From PALSA-1004 sp041483135 (GTDB taxonomy: Bacteria; Pseudomonadota; Gammaproteobacteria; Burkholderiales; SG8-41): a DNA stretch of 64,000 nucleotides. The stretch is taken from NCBI GenBank assembly GCA_041483135.1, contig JBGPFE010000018.1, positions 1 to 64,000 of the forward strand, written 5' to 3'. A program made the translations under genes and the position numbers. Positions within the stretch are counted from its first letter, which is position 1, and the number at the start of each line of letters is the position of its first letter. Positions 41,587-50,271 of this stretch are shown one piece after another. The notes beneath the pieces were generated by a model that was not told the origin of the DNA, searched no databases, and was given only the letters and a program-made list of their open reading frames with translations.

Positions 41587-43002
41587 TTATCGCGGTTGCT
41601 CGGCAGTACGCGATCCCGCCGCCTCGGCCCGCCGGTTGAACAGGCTCTCCCTGCGTATATATGCCGGACTCAAAAACCGCGGGGCCACGCGGGCACCGAG
41701 ATCTTCCTGGGCCAGGCTGGGCTTGTAATAGGATGAAAAATGATAAAGGTGCTCGCAGCTTTCGATGGCGGACGCGAGCAACCATTGGCGGGGTTCGGAA
41801 TCCGGAGCAATATTCTCTTGGTAGGACCATGGCGCAAGCAACGGCTCTGCGAAGACATCATCGTCATTTTGGCTGATCGACTGCACCAGGCGGCGGCTGA
41901 CCGCTACCGCTTCCGCGCGGCGGCCGTACTCGGCTGCAACACGGACAAACGAAGCAGCGCGGCCAGGCATGAACCCCGCGCGCAGCAACGAATGCAAACG
42001 CAGATAGGCCTGCTCGATTGCCCAGTAGCGCGCAAGCGGGCTGTTCCCACGCTCGTGCGCCGCCAGGAACCAGCGTAGAGCCTCAAAATATTCCTGGCCT
42101 GTATCCGTGCGCCCGGCGGTGCCCGCCCAGTCACGCCAGCGCCGTGCATGGCTCCGGGCATAAGGTCTTTCGAACAGCAGGTCCAGCGCCGGCTTGCATG
42201 CGAACGGGGGTTCATCCTCCGGCAACCTCGAAGTCAGATAACCCATTTCCTCGATGGCCCTGGCGCGCGAGGGTCGACACGCAAAGAGGTTGATCTGATA
42301 GGGGTCGGCCTCTTCGGATTCATAGAACGGCACCAGCACGTGGATTCCGGGCACGAGCCGGAAACAGTCGTACCCATGGCGGCCAAGCGGCTCAAATACA
42401 TCCGGGTTGACGTGTTTATCGCGCTTGAACTCGAGCATCAGCAGCGGTGATTCTTTATCCAGGAACTCGGCGCCGCCTTCGAGCACGTTGGCTTCCTCTC
42501 CCTCGACATCGATTTTTACGATGTCGACATGCTCGATCCCGCGCTCCAACGCCAGGCGGTCAAGCGTGTTTACCTCGACGGTTGCAGACGACGCGCTGCT
42601 CACGAGCCGCCTCAACTCGGGGTTCACCGTGGTATCCAGAAAACCCGGGCCGCCGATACGCGACAAAGCGCAACGAATCAGCTCAACATTGGTGAAATCG
42701 TTAGCGACAATGCTGCGCGCGAGATAATCGGCAGCCTCCTCTCCCGGCTCGATTGCCCAGATGCGGCCCGTGGCGCCAACGCCTCGAGCCAGCGCGAGTG
42801 CATAGACGCCGAAATTCGCCCCGACGTCGACCGCGCGCATTCCGGGTCGCGCGAGGGCGCGCACGAACCGGATTTCAGCTTCAAACCAATCCTGTTGTTC
42901 GAGCAGGATGTACGAGGTCAGAACATTGAGGTCATTGGGCACGATGATCTTGACGCCATCCGTCATCGCAAGCGTCAGATCTTCGACCATCTTATGACTC
43001 AA
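41587..43002 (-). CDS. FkbM family methyltransferase with long C-terminal extension
   Basis: A 471-residue protein. Residues about 50-220 form an FkbM methyltransferase domain: RAVDVGANFGVYALALARG (SAM site), IWAIEPGEEA, and HVDIVKIDVEGEEANVLEGG. The remaining ~250 residues have no family I recognise; they are helical with many Arg, Ala and Leu (AHERGNSPLARYWAIEQAYL, RRAEAVAVSRRLV) and could be a TPR-like or binding domain. It ends 195 bp before the next FkbM gene. Together they make a two-gene accessory block between coq7 and trpC. Confidence 0.82.
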   Translation of the reverse strand: MSHKMVEDLTLAMTDGVKIIVPNDLNVLTSYILLEQQDWFEAEIRFVRALARPGMRAVDVGANFGVYALALARGVGATGRIWAIEPGEEAADYLARSIVANDFTNVELIRCALSRIGGPGFLDTTVNPELRRLVSSASSATVEVNTLDRLALERGIEHVDIVKIDVEGEEANVLEGGAEFLDKESPLLMLEFKRDKHVNPDVFEPLGRHGYDCFRLVPGIHVLVPFYESEEADPYQINLFACRPSRARAIEEMGYLTSRLPEDEPPFACKPALDLLFERPYARSHARRWRDWAGTAGRTDTGQEYFEALRWFLAAHERGNSPLARYWAIEQAYLRLHSLLRAGFMPGRAASFVRVAAEYGRRAEAVAVSRRLVQSISQNDDDVFAEPLLAPWSYQENIAPDSEPRQWLLASAIESCEHLYHFSSYYKPSLAQEDLGARVAPRFLSPAYIRRESLFNRRAEAAGSRTAEQPR

Positions 43003-43028
43003 ATCAGGCTCGGGATCAGGGCAGCAAG

Positions 43029-43829
43029 TCAGGCCGACGAGGCCCCGAACAGCCGCGCGAGCTCGATTCCGGGATCGGGCGCGCGCATGAACGCCTCGCC
43101 GACCAGAAAGCAGTTTACGCCATGCTCGCGCATCAATCGCACGTCGCTCGGTGTATGGATGCCGCTTTCGGTAATGACCATGCGGCCCTCCGGGATGTGC
43201 TTGAGCAAGCCGAGCGTAACGTCGAGCCGGGTTTCGAACGTGCGCAGGTTGCGGTTATTGATGCCAATGAGCGGCGTCTTCAACTCAAGCGCGCGATCGA
43301 GCTCGGCCGCGTCGTGCACTTCGACCAGCACCGCCATGCCAAGCGACTGAGCGGCGGCCTCGAGTTCGCGCATGCGCACGACGTCGAGCGCGGCGACGAT
43401 CAGCAGGATGCAATCTGCGCCCATCGCGCGCGCTTCATACACCTGATACGGCTCGAGCATGAAATCCTTGCGCAGCACCGGCAGACCGCACGCCCCGCGC
43501 GCCTGCTCGAGACTGTCAGCGCCGCCCTGAAAGAACTGCGCATCGGTCAGCACCGACAGGCATGCCGCGCCGTGGCTGGCGTAGCTCGCGGCGATCGCCG
43601 CCGGATCGAAATTCTCGCGCAGCACGCCCTTGCTAGGACTCGCTTTTTTTATCTCGGCTATCACCGCCGGCTGGCCGGCGGCGATTTTGGCGCGCAGTGC
43701 CGCAACATAATCACGCGGCCCGGGCATTGCTTCTGCTGCGGCACGCAATGTTGCAAGCGGCTTGGCGGCCTTCGCCGCAGCGATCTCCTTGGCCTTGACC
43801 GCGAGGATGCGCTGCAGAATGTCCGACAT
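43029..43829 (-). CDS. trpC: Indole-3-glycerol phosphate synthase
   Basis: A 266-residue TIM-barrel enzyme that closes the indole ring in tryptophan synthesis. Family marks: AEIKKASPSKGVLRENFDP with the catalytic Lys, SVLTDAQFFQGG, LPVLRKDFMLEPYQVYEARA and ITESGIHTPSDV. It is a stand-alone TrpC without fused TrpF. It follows trpD by 14 bp. Confidence 0.98.
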   Translation of the reverse strand: MSDILQRILAVKAKEIAAAKAAKPLATLRAAAEAMPGPRDYVAALRAKIAAGQPAVIAEIKKASPSKGVLRENFDPAAIAASYASHGAACLSVLTDAQFFQGGADSLEQARGACGLPVLRKDFMLEPYQVYEARAMGADCILLIVAALDVVRMRELEAAAQSLGMAVLVEVHDAAELDRALELKTPLIGINNRNLRTFETRLDVTLGLLKHIPEGRMVITESGIHTPSDVRLMREHGVNCFLVGEAFMRAPDPGIELARLFGASSA

Positions 43830-43843
43830 GCTGCCGAGAGCCT

Positions 43844-44869
43844 CTAACTGCTGAAGCTCTTGGTAAACGTAACGAACTGGTCGAGCTTTTTGCGCGCGGC
43901 TCCGCTCGCAATTGTGTCCAGCGCTTTTTTGACACCGGCAGCGTGCGTGTCGGCGAGCCCAGCGACGTAGATGCTCGCGCCGGCGTTGAGAGCAACGATG
44001 TCGCGCGCGGCGCCCGCCTTGTTTTCGAGCGCGGCGAGCAGCATCGCTTTCGACTGCTCCGCGCCGTCCACGCGGATCGCGGCAATGTCGTGCACGGCAA
44101 GCCCGAAATCCGCCGGCTTGATCTGGTACTCGCGCACTTCGTTGTTCTTCAGCTCGCCGACCATGGTCGGGCCTGAAATCGAAATTTCGTCGAGGCTTTC
44201 CAGGCCATGCACGATCATCACATGGCGGCTGCCGAGCCGCTGCAGGACATGCGCCTGAATGCCGACCAGATCGGGGTGGAACACTCCCATCAGCTGGTTC
44301 TTCGCGCCGGCCGGATTGGTGAGTGGCCCGAGAATGTTGAAGATAGTACGCACACCGAGTTCCTTGCGCACCGGCGCCGCATGCTTCATCGCGCTGTGAT
44401 GGCTGGGCGCGAACATGAAGCCGACGCCGACATCCTTGATCGACTGCGCAACCTGCTCCGGCTTCAGGCTGATGTCGGCGCCGAGCGCTTCCAGCACGTC
44501 GGCGCTGCCCGACTTGCTCGACACCGAACGTCCGCCGTGCTTGGCAACCTTGGCGCCGGCGGCAGCGGCGACGAACGCCGCAGCCGTCGAGATGTTGAAG
44601 CTGTGCGCGGAATCGCCGCCGGTGCCGCAGGTATCGACCAGGTTGGCGTCGGTGCCGACCGGCACCTTGGTCGCGAACTCGCGCATCACCTGCGCGGCGG
44701 CCGCGATCTCGCCGATGGTTTCCTTCTTCACGCGCAAGCCGGTAACGATCGCGGCGATCAATACCGGCGACACCTCGCCGCTCATGATCTGCCGCATCAG
44801 CGACAGCATCTCCTCGTGGAAAATCTCGCGGTGCTCGATGATGCGGGCCAGGGCTTCCTGCGGCTTCAT
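43844..44869 (-). CDS. trpD: Anthranilate phosphoribosyltransferase
   Basis: A 341-residue TrpD from the ATG at 44869. The PRPP-binding loop DTCGTGGDSAHSFNIST and KHGGRSVSSKSGSADVLEALG are intact, as are FMFAPSHHSAMKHAAPVRKELG and RTIFNILGPLTNPA. Its start overlaps the trpG stop by 4 bp (ATGA). Confidence 0.98.
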   Translation of the reverse strand: MKPQEALARIIEHREIFHEEMLSLMRQIMSGEVSPVLIAAIVTGLRVKKETIGEIAAAAQVMREFATKVPVGTDANLVDTCGTGGDSAHSFNISTAAAFVAAAAGAKVAKHGGRSVSSKSGSADVLEALGADISLKPEQVAQSIKDVGVGFMFAPSHHSAMKHAAPVRKELGVRTIFNILGPLTNPAGAKNQLMGVFHPDLVGIQAHVLQRLGSRHVMIVHGLESLDEISISGPTMVGELKNNEVREYQIKPADFGLAVHDIAAIRVDGAEQSKAMLLAALENKAGAARDIVALNAGASIYVAGLADTHAAGVKKALDTIASGAARKKLDQFVTFTKSFSS

Positions 44870-45438
44870 GATTTTCCTCCCTGCAAAAAATTGGCGAGCA
44901 ATGCGTGACCGCGCTCGGTCAGGATCGACTCGGGGTGAAACTGCACGCCCTCGACTGCCAGCGTCTTGTGCCGCACGCCCATGATTTCGCCATCGTCGGT
45001 CCACGCCGTGATTTCGAGGCAGTCGGGCAGGCTTGCACGCTCGATCACCAGTGAATGATAGCGCGTCGCCTGGAACGGGTTCGGCAGGTTGCGGAAGACG
45101 CCGCCCGTGTTATGCTGAATTGCCGAGGTCTTGCCGTGCATCACCTGCTTCGCGTGCACGATCCTGCCGCCGAACGCCTGGCCGATAGCCTGGTGGCCGA
45201 GGCACACGCCGAGGATCGGGATTTTGCCCGCGAAATGCTTGATCAGCGGCACCGAAATGCCGGCTTCGTTCGGCGTGCACGGGCCGGGCGAGATCACGAT
45301 TTCGCGCGGTTTCAACGCCGCGATTTGGTCGAGCGTAATTTCGTCGTTGCGATAAACAGCGACGTCCTGCTCGAGTTCGCCGAAATACTGCACCAGGTTG
45401 TAGGTAAACGAGTCGTAGTTGTCGATCATCAGCAGCAT
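44866..45438 (-). CDS. trpG: Anthranilate synthase component II (glutamine amidotransferase)
   Basis: A 190-residue class I glutamine amidotransferase from the ATG at 45438; a TTG two codons upstream is also possible. Catalytic triad: nucleophile Cys in ILGVCLGHQAIGQAFGG, and the His-Pro-Glu of VQFHPESILTE. ISPGPCTPNEAGIS is the TrpG/PabA signature. It may serve both anthranilate and aminodeoxychorismate synthesis, as in many bacteria. Unlike the usual order, trpE is not adjacent but 1.66 kb upstream. Confidence 0.97.
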   Translation of the reverse strand: MLLMIDNYDSFTYNLVQYFGELEQDVAVYRNDEITLDQIAALKPREIVISPGPCTPNEAGISVPLIKHFAGKIPILGVCLGHQAIGQAFGGRIVHAKQVMHGKTSAIQHNTGGVFRNLPNPFQATRYHSLVIERASLPDCLEITAWTDDGEIMGVRHKTLAVEGVQFHPESILTERGHALLANFLQGGKS

Positions 45439-46233
45439 AATCAACCTATCCCATTGATGTATATGATTATGACGAGGCGGCTTTCGGGTTTATCCCCGCA
45501 CACATACCCGCTTTTATTGCCAGTGCCGGAGATGACGCTGGTCGGCATAGGCTGGGAAGCCGCCCGGGGCTATCTACCGGGCGTACTAGGCTAACGCCAT
45601 CGGGATGCCCGAATCGGCGTGGAGGAGCAGATTAATGATCTTGCAAGAGGCAACACAGGAATAAGTTTACCTCAATTGCAGGCGCCGCGTAGGCTGCGTC
45701 TCCGCGAATCGGGCAGGCGGTGACGAATAGCAGGTGGTTGTTTTCGCGCCTCCAAAATTACCCTCTGCTGAAAAAATGGGGCCGTTTGTTATTTCAGTTC
45801 AGCTCACGCTGCTCGCATGCCATGATTCGCTACAACCCGTTTTCAAAAATACCCCGATCAGCTCTCCAACATATGCATTAAGAACAATATCATCGTTCCC
45901 GCCCGCCACCGTAGCCAGCCCGTATGAAGTCAGGGTCAAAACCACAAGCCGGGGCTGTTTGTTGCGGCAATCGAAGGAATGGTCACTGCATATTGTGAAT
46001 GGGTGTTCCCCGTGGATCATGGACCACCTGCGCAGGCAACCCAGGTGCCGCGGGAAATCAGGGTAAAGCCCGCGCTTGCTCATTGATAACCCGACGATCC
46101 GAGTGCCTGCGAGGATAAATACACCCCCCAATACCGTTCTTGAAACCGCGGTCCCGCCCTTGTTGATATGGGTCAACGACACTCTATGCTCTCGATGCCA
46201 GTATATTCATCAATGATCGGGAAGCGGCGGAAC
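45439..46233. other. Gene-poor stretch upstream of trpG
   Basis: About 795 bp in which I find no convincing gene. Base composition is visibly less GC-rich than its surroundings, with AT-rich runs around 45730-45900. Short open frames exist on both strands (45734-46066 plus, 45799-46182 minus), but they lack recognisable motifs and have unlike-neighbour composition. A 7-bp hairpin (CGCCCGG/CCGGGCG, 45561-45583) is present. It may contain the promoter of trpGDC and a decayed insertion. Confidence 0.5.
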
Positions 46234-46617
46234 ATGCAAATTCAATCGACAGCGCGACCACATTATCTGGAAATTATAGCCATCACCGACAGCGTGACTG
46301 CGCCGAAGCTGATCCGCCTGGTGGACGTGCTGGCGAACGAGCTCGAACGGAATTCACCGCGGAACATACTGATCGAGGTGCGGGCGCAATCCCGCGATAT
46401 TCCGTTGTTCGAAATATTCGAAATACTGGCGCATGCCGCCAAAAGGCCGATTTCCCATACGAAAATCGCCTACGTCGTAACGGGACGACCGCTTCCCGGC
46501 ATCACTCGATTCTATGAGGACATTGCCGCCAAACGCGGATTGAAGATAAAGTTTTTTACCGACAGAAGGGAAGCGCTGTGCTGGCTGGGCGTTGACGAGA
46601 AATCGATCGCCGCCTAA
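46234..46617 (+). CDS. SpoIIAA/STAS-like hypothetical protein
   Basis: About 127 residues from the ATG at 46234; upstream in-frame ATGs at 46213 and 46168 are possible. The sequence alternates hydrophobic strands and amphipathic helices (LIRLVDVLANELERN, FEIFEILAHAAKR, KIAYVVTGRPLPG) and ends FFTDRREALCWLGVD. This ending and the overall pattern resemble SpoIIAA-like/STAS-fold proteins, which often bind partner proteins in signalling. The match is a pattern-level judgement. It lies on the plus strand inside the otherwise minus-strand trp region. Confidence 0.6.
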   Translation: MQIQSTARPHYLEIIAITDSVTAPKLIRLVDVLANELERNSPRNILIEVRAQSRDIPLFEIFEILAHAAKRPISHTKIAYVVTGRPLPGITRFYEDIAAKRGLKIKFFTDRREALCWLGVDEKSIAA

Positions 46618-46649
46618 AGCCCGGGAGCCGGGTCGCGCGCCTGACAGCC

Positions 46650-46892
46650 ATGAAACGCGTCAAGAAATCCAAGCCTCTGGCCGTCTGCAGCGTCTGCCGC
46701 GCGCTCACAGATCAGCATGCGCAGGTAAATCACCGCTGCATTCGGACCGTGAACGGCAGGCGATGCTCCGGGATATTCAAAAGCGGTCTCGGGGAAGTCT
46801 GGGATGAATGTCAGGGCTGCAATGCAACCGGCAAGGTTGGAACTCAACTCTGTAGCGAGTGTTCCGGCTACGGCTGGCATCTGCTTGGTTAG
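46650..46892 (+). CDS. Small Cys-rich zinc-finger-like protein
   Basis: An 80-residue basic protein with eight cysteines in CxxC pairs: VCSVCRAL, a lone Cys in NHRC, RRCSG, then DECQGCNATGKVG and LCSECSGYGW. The last two pairs have the CxxCxGxG spacing of the DnaJ zinc domain. It looks like a small conserved betaproteobacterial protein that binds zinc; its role is unknown. It follows the STAS-like gene by 32 bp, so the two probably form a plus-strand unit. Confidence 0.7.
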   Translation: MKRVKKSKPLAVCSVCRALTDQHAQVNHRCIRTVNGRRCSGIFKSGLGEVWDECQGCNATGKVGTQLCSECSGYGWHLLG

Positions 46893-47099
46893 TCTGGGTT
46901 GAATCTGAGCGCGCGTGTCGAAATCGAAAGTCATGCCCGGCGATCGCGCAAGTAGTTCAGGTTGGAAACTTGCGGGCAGCACGGCCGGGGCCCGGGGCTG
47001 CCGGCCTCAGCAAGCCTTACGACGCCGGCACGCCACCAATTCCCGGATAGAACCTGGATTGGCAATCGAGCGGATCGATTATCAATAGCATGACGTCCC

Positions 47100-48575
47100 T
47101 TACTCGATCCTGCTGTCGAGCCCCGATTCCGCCATTTCCGCGGCGCGCAGCAACGCCTTGGCCTTGCTCTGGGTTTCCTGCCATTCGGTTGCCGGCACCG
47201 AATCGGCGACGATACCGCCGCCGGCCTGCACGTACAGCGTGCCGTCTTTCAACACCGCGGTGCGCAACGCAATGGCGACGTCCATGTCGCCGTTGAAGCC
47301 GAGGTAACCGACCGCACCGGCGTAAATGCCGCGCTTGACCGGCTCGAGCTCGTCGATGATCTCCATCGCGCGCACCTTGGGCGCGCCACTCACCGTGCCC
47401 GCGGGAAACGTCGCGCGCAGCACGTCGATCGCGCTCAACCCGGGTTTCAATTTGCCTTCGACGTTGGACACGATGTGCATCACGTGCGAATAGCGCTCGA
47501 TTACCATCTGCTCGGTCACGTGCACGCTGCCGGTCTGCGCGACGCGCCCGACGTCGTTGCGTCCCAGGTCGACCAGCATAATGTGCTCGGCGCGTTCCTT
47601 GGCGTCGGCCAGCAGCTCGTCGGCGAGCGCCGCGTCTTCCGCCGGTGTCGCGCCGCGCCGGCGCGTGCCGGCGATCGGCCGCACCGTGACCATGTCGCCC
47701 TCGAGCCGCACCAGTATTTCGGGCGAGGCGCCGACGACGTGAAATCCGCCAAAGTCGAAATAGAACATGTACGGTGACGGATTGATGGTGCGCAGCGCGC
47801 GATACAACGCGAGCGGCGTCGCTTTGAAGCGCTTCGACATGCGCTGCGACGGCACCACCTGCATGATGTCGCCGTCGAAAATATAGCGCTTGGCGCGCTC
47901 GACCGCCGCCAGGTACGCGGTCTCGCCGAATCCCGACACTGCAGGCTCGGAGGCCACCGACACGTCGGCGGGTATCGTCACCGGCGCGCGCAGTTTCGCC
48001 AGCAATTCGGCGAGCCGGCGCTTGGCAGCGCGATAAGCGTCGCGCTCACCCGGATCGGCATACACCACCAGCGTGAGCTTGCCCGACAGGTTATCGACGA
48101 TCGCGAGTTCCTGCGACAGCATGAGCAGGATATCGGGCACGCCAAGTGAATCGGGTTTGCGCTTGCCGGCGAGCCGCCGCTCTATGTAACGCACCGTATC
48201 GTAGCCGAAGTAGCCGACGAGACCGCCGCAGAAACGCGGCAGGCCCGGCTGTGCGGCAGCCTTGAAACGCGACTGATATAGCTGGATGAATTGCAGCGGG
48301 TCGTCGGCGTGCGTGCGGCCCTTGAGTTTGCCGCGCTCGAATTCGCTGCACTCGTTGCCGCGCACTTCGAGCCGGGTTTCGGCGGCAAGCCCGATGAACG
48401 AATAACGGCCGAAGCGCTCGCCGCCGACTATCGATTCGAGCAGGCAGGTATAAGGCTGGTTGGCGAGCTTGAGGTACACCGACAACGGGGTATCGAGGTC
48501 GGCGAAGGTTTCCAGCACCAGCGGGATGCGGTTATAACCTTCGGCCGCAAGCTGGTTGAATTGTGACTCTGTCAT
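47100..48575 (-). CDS. trpE: Anthranilate synthase component I
   Basis: A 491-residue chorismate-binding enzyme. The feedback/tryptophan-site region lies near LLESIVGGERFGRYSFIG. The catalytic domain carries GDIMQVVPSQRM, NPSPYMFYFDFG, the signature RPIAGTRRRG, LVDLGRNDVGRVA and TFPAGTVSGAPKVRAMEII. It makes anthranilate with TrpG. GGAG lies just before the ATG. The upstream region contains a short Trp-containing ORF and a T-run hairpin. Confidence 0.98.
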   Translation of the reverse strand: MTESQFNQLAAEGYNRIPLVLETFADLDTPLSVYLKLANQPYTCLLESIVGGERFGRYSFIGLAAETRLEVRGNECSEFERGKLKGRTHADDPLQFIQLYQSRFKAAAQPGLPRFCGGLVGYFGYDTVRYIERRLAGKRKPDSLGVPDILLMLSQELAIVDNLSGKLTLVVYADPGERDAYRAAKRRLAELLAKLRAPVTIPADVSVASEPAVSGFGETAYLAAVERAKRYIFDGDIMQVVPSQRMSKRFKATPLALYRALRTINPSPYMFYFDFGGFHVVGASPEILVRLEGDMVTVRPIAGTRRRGATPAEDAALADELLADAKERAEHIMLVDLGRNDVGRVAQTGSVHVTEQMVIERYSHVMHIVSNVEGKLKPGLSAIDVLRATFPAGTVSGAPKVRAMEIIDELEPVKRGIYAGAVGYLGFNGDMDVAIALRTAVLKDGTLYVQAGGGIVADSVPATEWQETQSKAKALLRAAEMAESGLDSRIE

Positions 48576-48604
48576 GACTCCACTCCATGGAAAATCTCAA
48601 AAAC

Positions 48605-48645
48605 GAAAAAACAACCGGCGACGCCGCGATTACTGCGCGCGCCAG
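48605..48645 (-). promoter_or_regulatory. Candidate terminator/attenuator hairpin upstream of trpE
   Basis: On the minus strand CTGGCG-CGCG pairs with CGCG-(GCGT)-CGCCGG around the loop CAGTAAT, followed by TTGTTTTTT. A smaller alternative, CGGC-GTC-GCCG, ends at the same T-run. It lies 30 bp upstream of the trpE start and after gph. It could attenuate trpE or limit readthrough from gph. The leader ORF stop codon falls in the loop of the larger hairpin, which does not fit the classical E. coli logic. Confidence 0.4.
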
Positions 48646-48722
48646 CGTGCCAAACCGCTGCGCCACGGACGCCAAAGCCCGGTGGTGCGGAAGGTCGTTC
48701 TTTCCGTCTTCGTGTGGATCAT
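48630..48722 (-). CDS. Candidate trp leader peptide (30 aa, three Trp)
   Basis: A 30-codon ORF from the ATG at 48722, overlapping the gph stop codon (ATGA), and ending TAA 54 bp before trpE. The peptide has Trp at positions 17, 20 and 27 (LWRPW and RWRAQ). Three Trp in 30 residues directly upstream of trpE, followed by a hairpin and T-run, is what a translational attenuator would show. Against this, the codons are not adjacent, GC-rich Arg/Trp-containing frames arise easily here, and the geometry with the hairpin is atypical. Treat as a hypothesis. Confidence 0.4.
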   Translation of the reverse strand: MIHTKTERTTFRTTGLWRPWRSGLARWRAQ

Positions 48723-49402
48723 GATTTGGTGATGAGTTTGGTGGCCTCAATTAACGTTTCTACTATAGCATCAACATCGAGTTCGCGCACATCGGCGCCT
48801 TCGTTGTAGCCATAGGGCACGCAGAATACCGGGCAGCCCGCGGCGCGCGCGGCAAGCACGTCATTCAACGAGTCGCCGATCATCAGCATCTCGCGCGGCG
48901 CGATGCCCAGTTGCCGGCAGGCATGCGTGAGCGGCAGCGGATCGGGTTTGCGTTTCGGCAACGTATCGCCTGCCACGGTAAGCGAGAAGTATTGATCGAT
49001 CCGCATCTGCTTCAAGAGCGGCAGCGTGAAGCGCTCGGACTTGTTGGTGACGCAGGCAAGCGGGAAGCCGGCGCTTTGCAGCGCGGCCAGCCCTTCGCTC
49101 ACGCCCGGATAGAGCGTCGTATATTTGCCGTTCACGCTTGCATAGCAGTCCAGGTATAACGGCAGCGCGCGATCGAACAACGCTGCATCGGGCTCGCCGC
49201 TCAACGCACCGGCGAGCGAGCGCTTGACCAGATTCGGGATGCCCTTGCCGACGAAAGTGCGCACCTGCGCTTCGTCGAGCGGTGCGCGGCCGAGCTGGTC
49301 GAGCATCAGGTTGACCGCGACCGCGAGATCCTTGACGGTGTCGAGCAGCGTGCCGTCGAGGTCTATCATCACGGCTTTGACCGGCAGCGGGAAATCGGGC
49401 AT
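48719..49402 (-). CDS. gph: Phosphoglycolate phosphatase
   Basis: A 227-residue HAD phosphatase from the ATG at 49402; a GTG at 49438 is also possible. HAD motif I is MIDLDGTLLDT, motif II VTNKSE, motif III KRKPDPLPL and motif IV MIGDSLNDVLAA. Gph removes 2-phosphoglycolate formed during DNA repair or RuBP oxygenation. The rpe-gph-trpE order is common in proteobacteria. Confidence 0.94.
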   Translation of the reverse strand: MPDFPLPVKAVMIDLDGTLLDTVKDLAVAVNLMLDQLGRAPLDEAQVRTFVGKGIPNLVKRSLAGALSGEPDAALFDRALPLYLDCYASVNGKYTTLYPGVSEGLAALQSAGFPLACVTNKSERFTLPLLKQMRIDQYFSLTVAGDTLPKRKPDPLPLTHACRQLGIAPREMLMIGDSLNDVLAARAAGCPVFCVPYGYNEGADVRELDVDAIVETLIEATKLITKS

Positions 49403-49474
49403 GGGGTCGCGAGCGTACTGCGTTTGAAAGGGCGTCACGGAATCTGACGCCTGCAGCGACGCCAGGGCAACGAT

Positions 49475-50134
49475 CTACACTTTCGCCAGCTCGCCGCGCA
49501 TTTGCTGAATCGTCGTCTTGTAATCCTTGGTGCCGAATATCGCCGAGCCGGCGACTAACGTGTCGGCGCCGGCGCGCGCAATCTCGGCTATGTTGTCGGT
49601 CTTGACGCCGCCGTCGACTTCGAGCCAGATGTCCTTGCCGGACTTGGCGATGCGTTCGCGCACCGCGCGCAGCTTGGCGAGCGCGCCGCGAATGAATTTC
49701 TGCCCGCCGAATCCGGGATTGACCGACATGATCAGCACCAGGTCGAGTTTGTCGAGCACGTGGTCGAGATAATCGAGCGGCGTCGCCGGGTTGAACACCA
49801 GGCCGGCCTTGCAACCCTGCTCCTTGATGAGAGCGATGGTGCGGTCGATGTGTTCGGACGCCTCGGGATGGAATGAAATGATGTTGGCGCCGGCCTTCGC
49901 GAAATCGGGAACGATGCGGTCGACCGGTTTCACCATCAGATGCACGTCGATCGGCGCCGTGGTCAATGGCCTGATCGCCTCGCATACCAGCGGACCGATG
50001 GTCAGGTTCGGCACATAATGGTTGTCCATCACGTCGAAATGGATCAGGTCCGCGCCGGCCGCAATTACGCTCTTCACTTCCTCGCCGAGGCGAGCGAAGT
50101 CGGCGGACAGGATGCTGGGGGCAATGCGATACAT
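49475..50134 (-). CDS. rpe: Ribulose-phosphate 3-epimerase
   Basis: A 219-residue TIM barrel from the ATG at 50134; the extended open frame upstream is not homologous. Catalytic features: IAPSILSADFARLGEE, IHFDVMDNHYVPNLTIGP with the metal His and Asp, DVHLMVKPVDRI, SVNPGFGGQKFI and WLEVDGGVKTDN. It links ribulose-5-P and xylulose-5-P in the pentose phosphate pathway. Confidence 0.98.
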   Translation of the reverse strand: MYRIAPSILSADFARLGEEVKSVIAAGADLIHFDVMDNHYVPNLTIGPLVCEAIRPLTTAPIDVHLMVKPVDRIVPDFAKAGANIISFHPEASEHIDRTIALIKEQGCKAGLVFNPATPLDYLDHVLDKLDLVLIMSVNPGFGGQKFIRGALAKLRAVRERIAKSGKDIWLEVDGGVKTDNIAEIARAGADTLVAGSAIFGTKDYKTTIQQMRGELAKV

Positions 50135-50271
50135 ACGTGAATTGTATCCGGTATTGGCGTCGCTCTCATAGTTCCGGCGGAGCATGGCCTGAACGGTTGC
50201 CACACCTGGCAAAATAGTGTGGAATGGTCGTCCGCGCCGCATGTTGCGCGCCACGCATTGCAACCCGTTCC

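Noticed and set aside
45734..46066. 110-codon plus-strand ORF in the same gap
   Set aside because: Overlaps the minus-strand candidate, no family resemblance, unusual composition; not supportable as a gene.
45799..46182. 127-codon minus-strand ORF in the trpG upstream gap
   Set aside because: No recognisable motif and start context weak; kept only as part of the gene-poor stretch.
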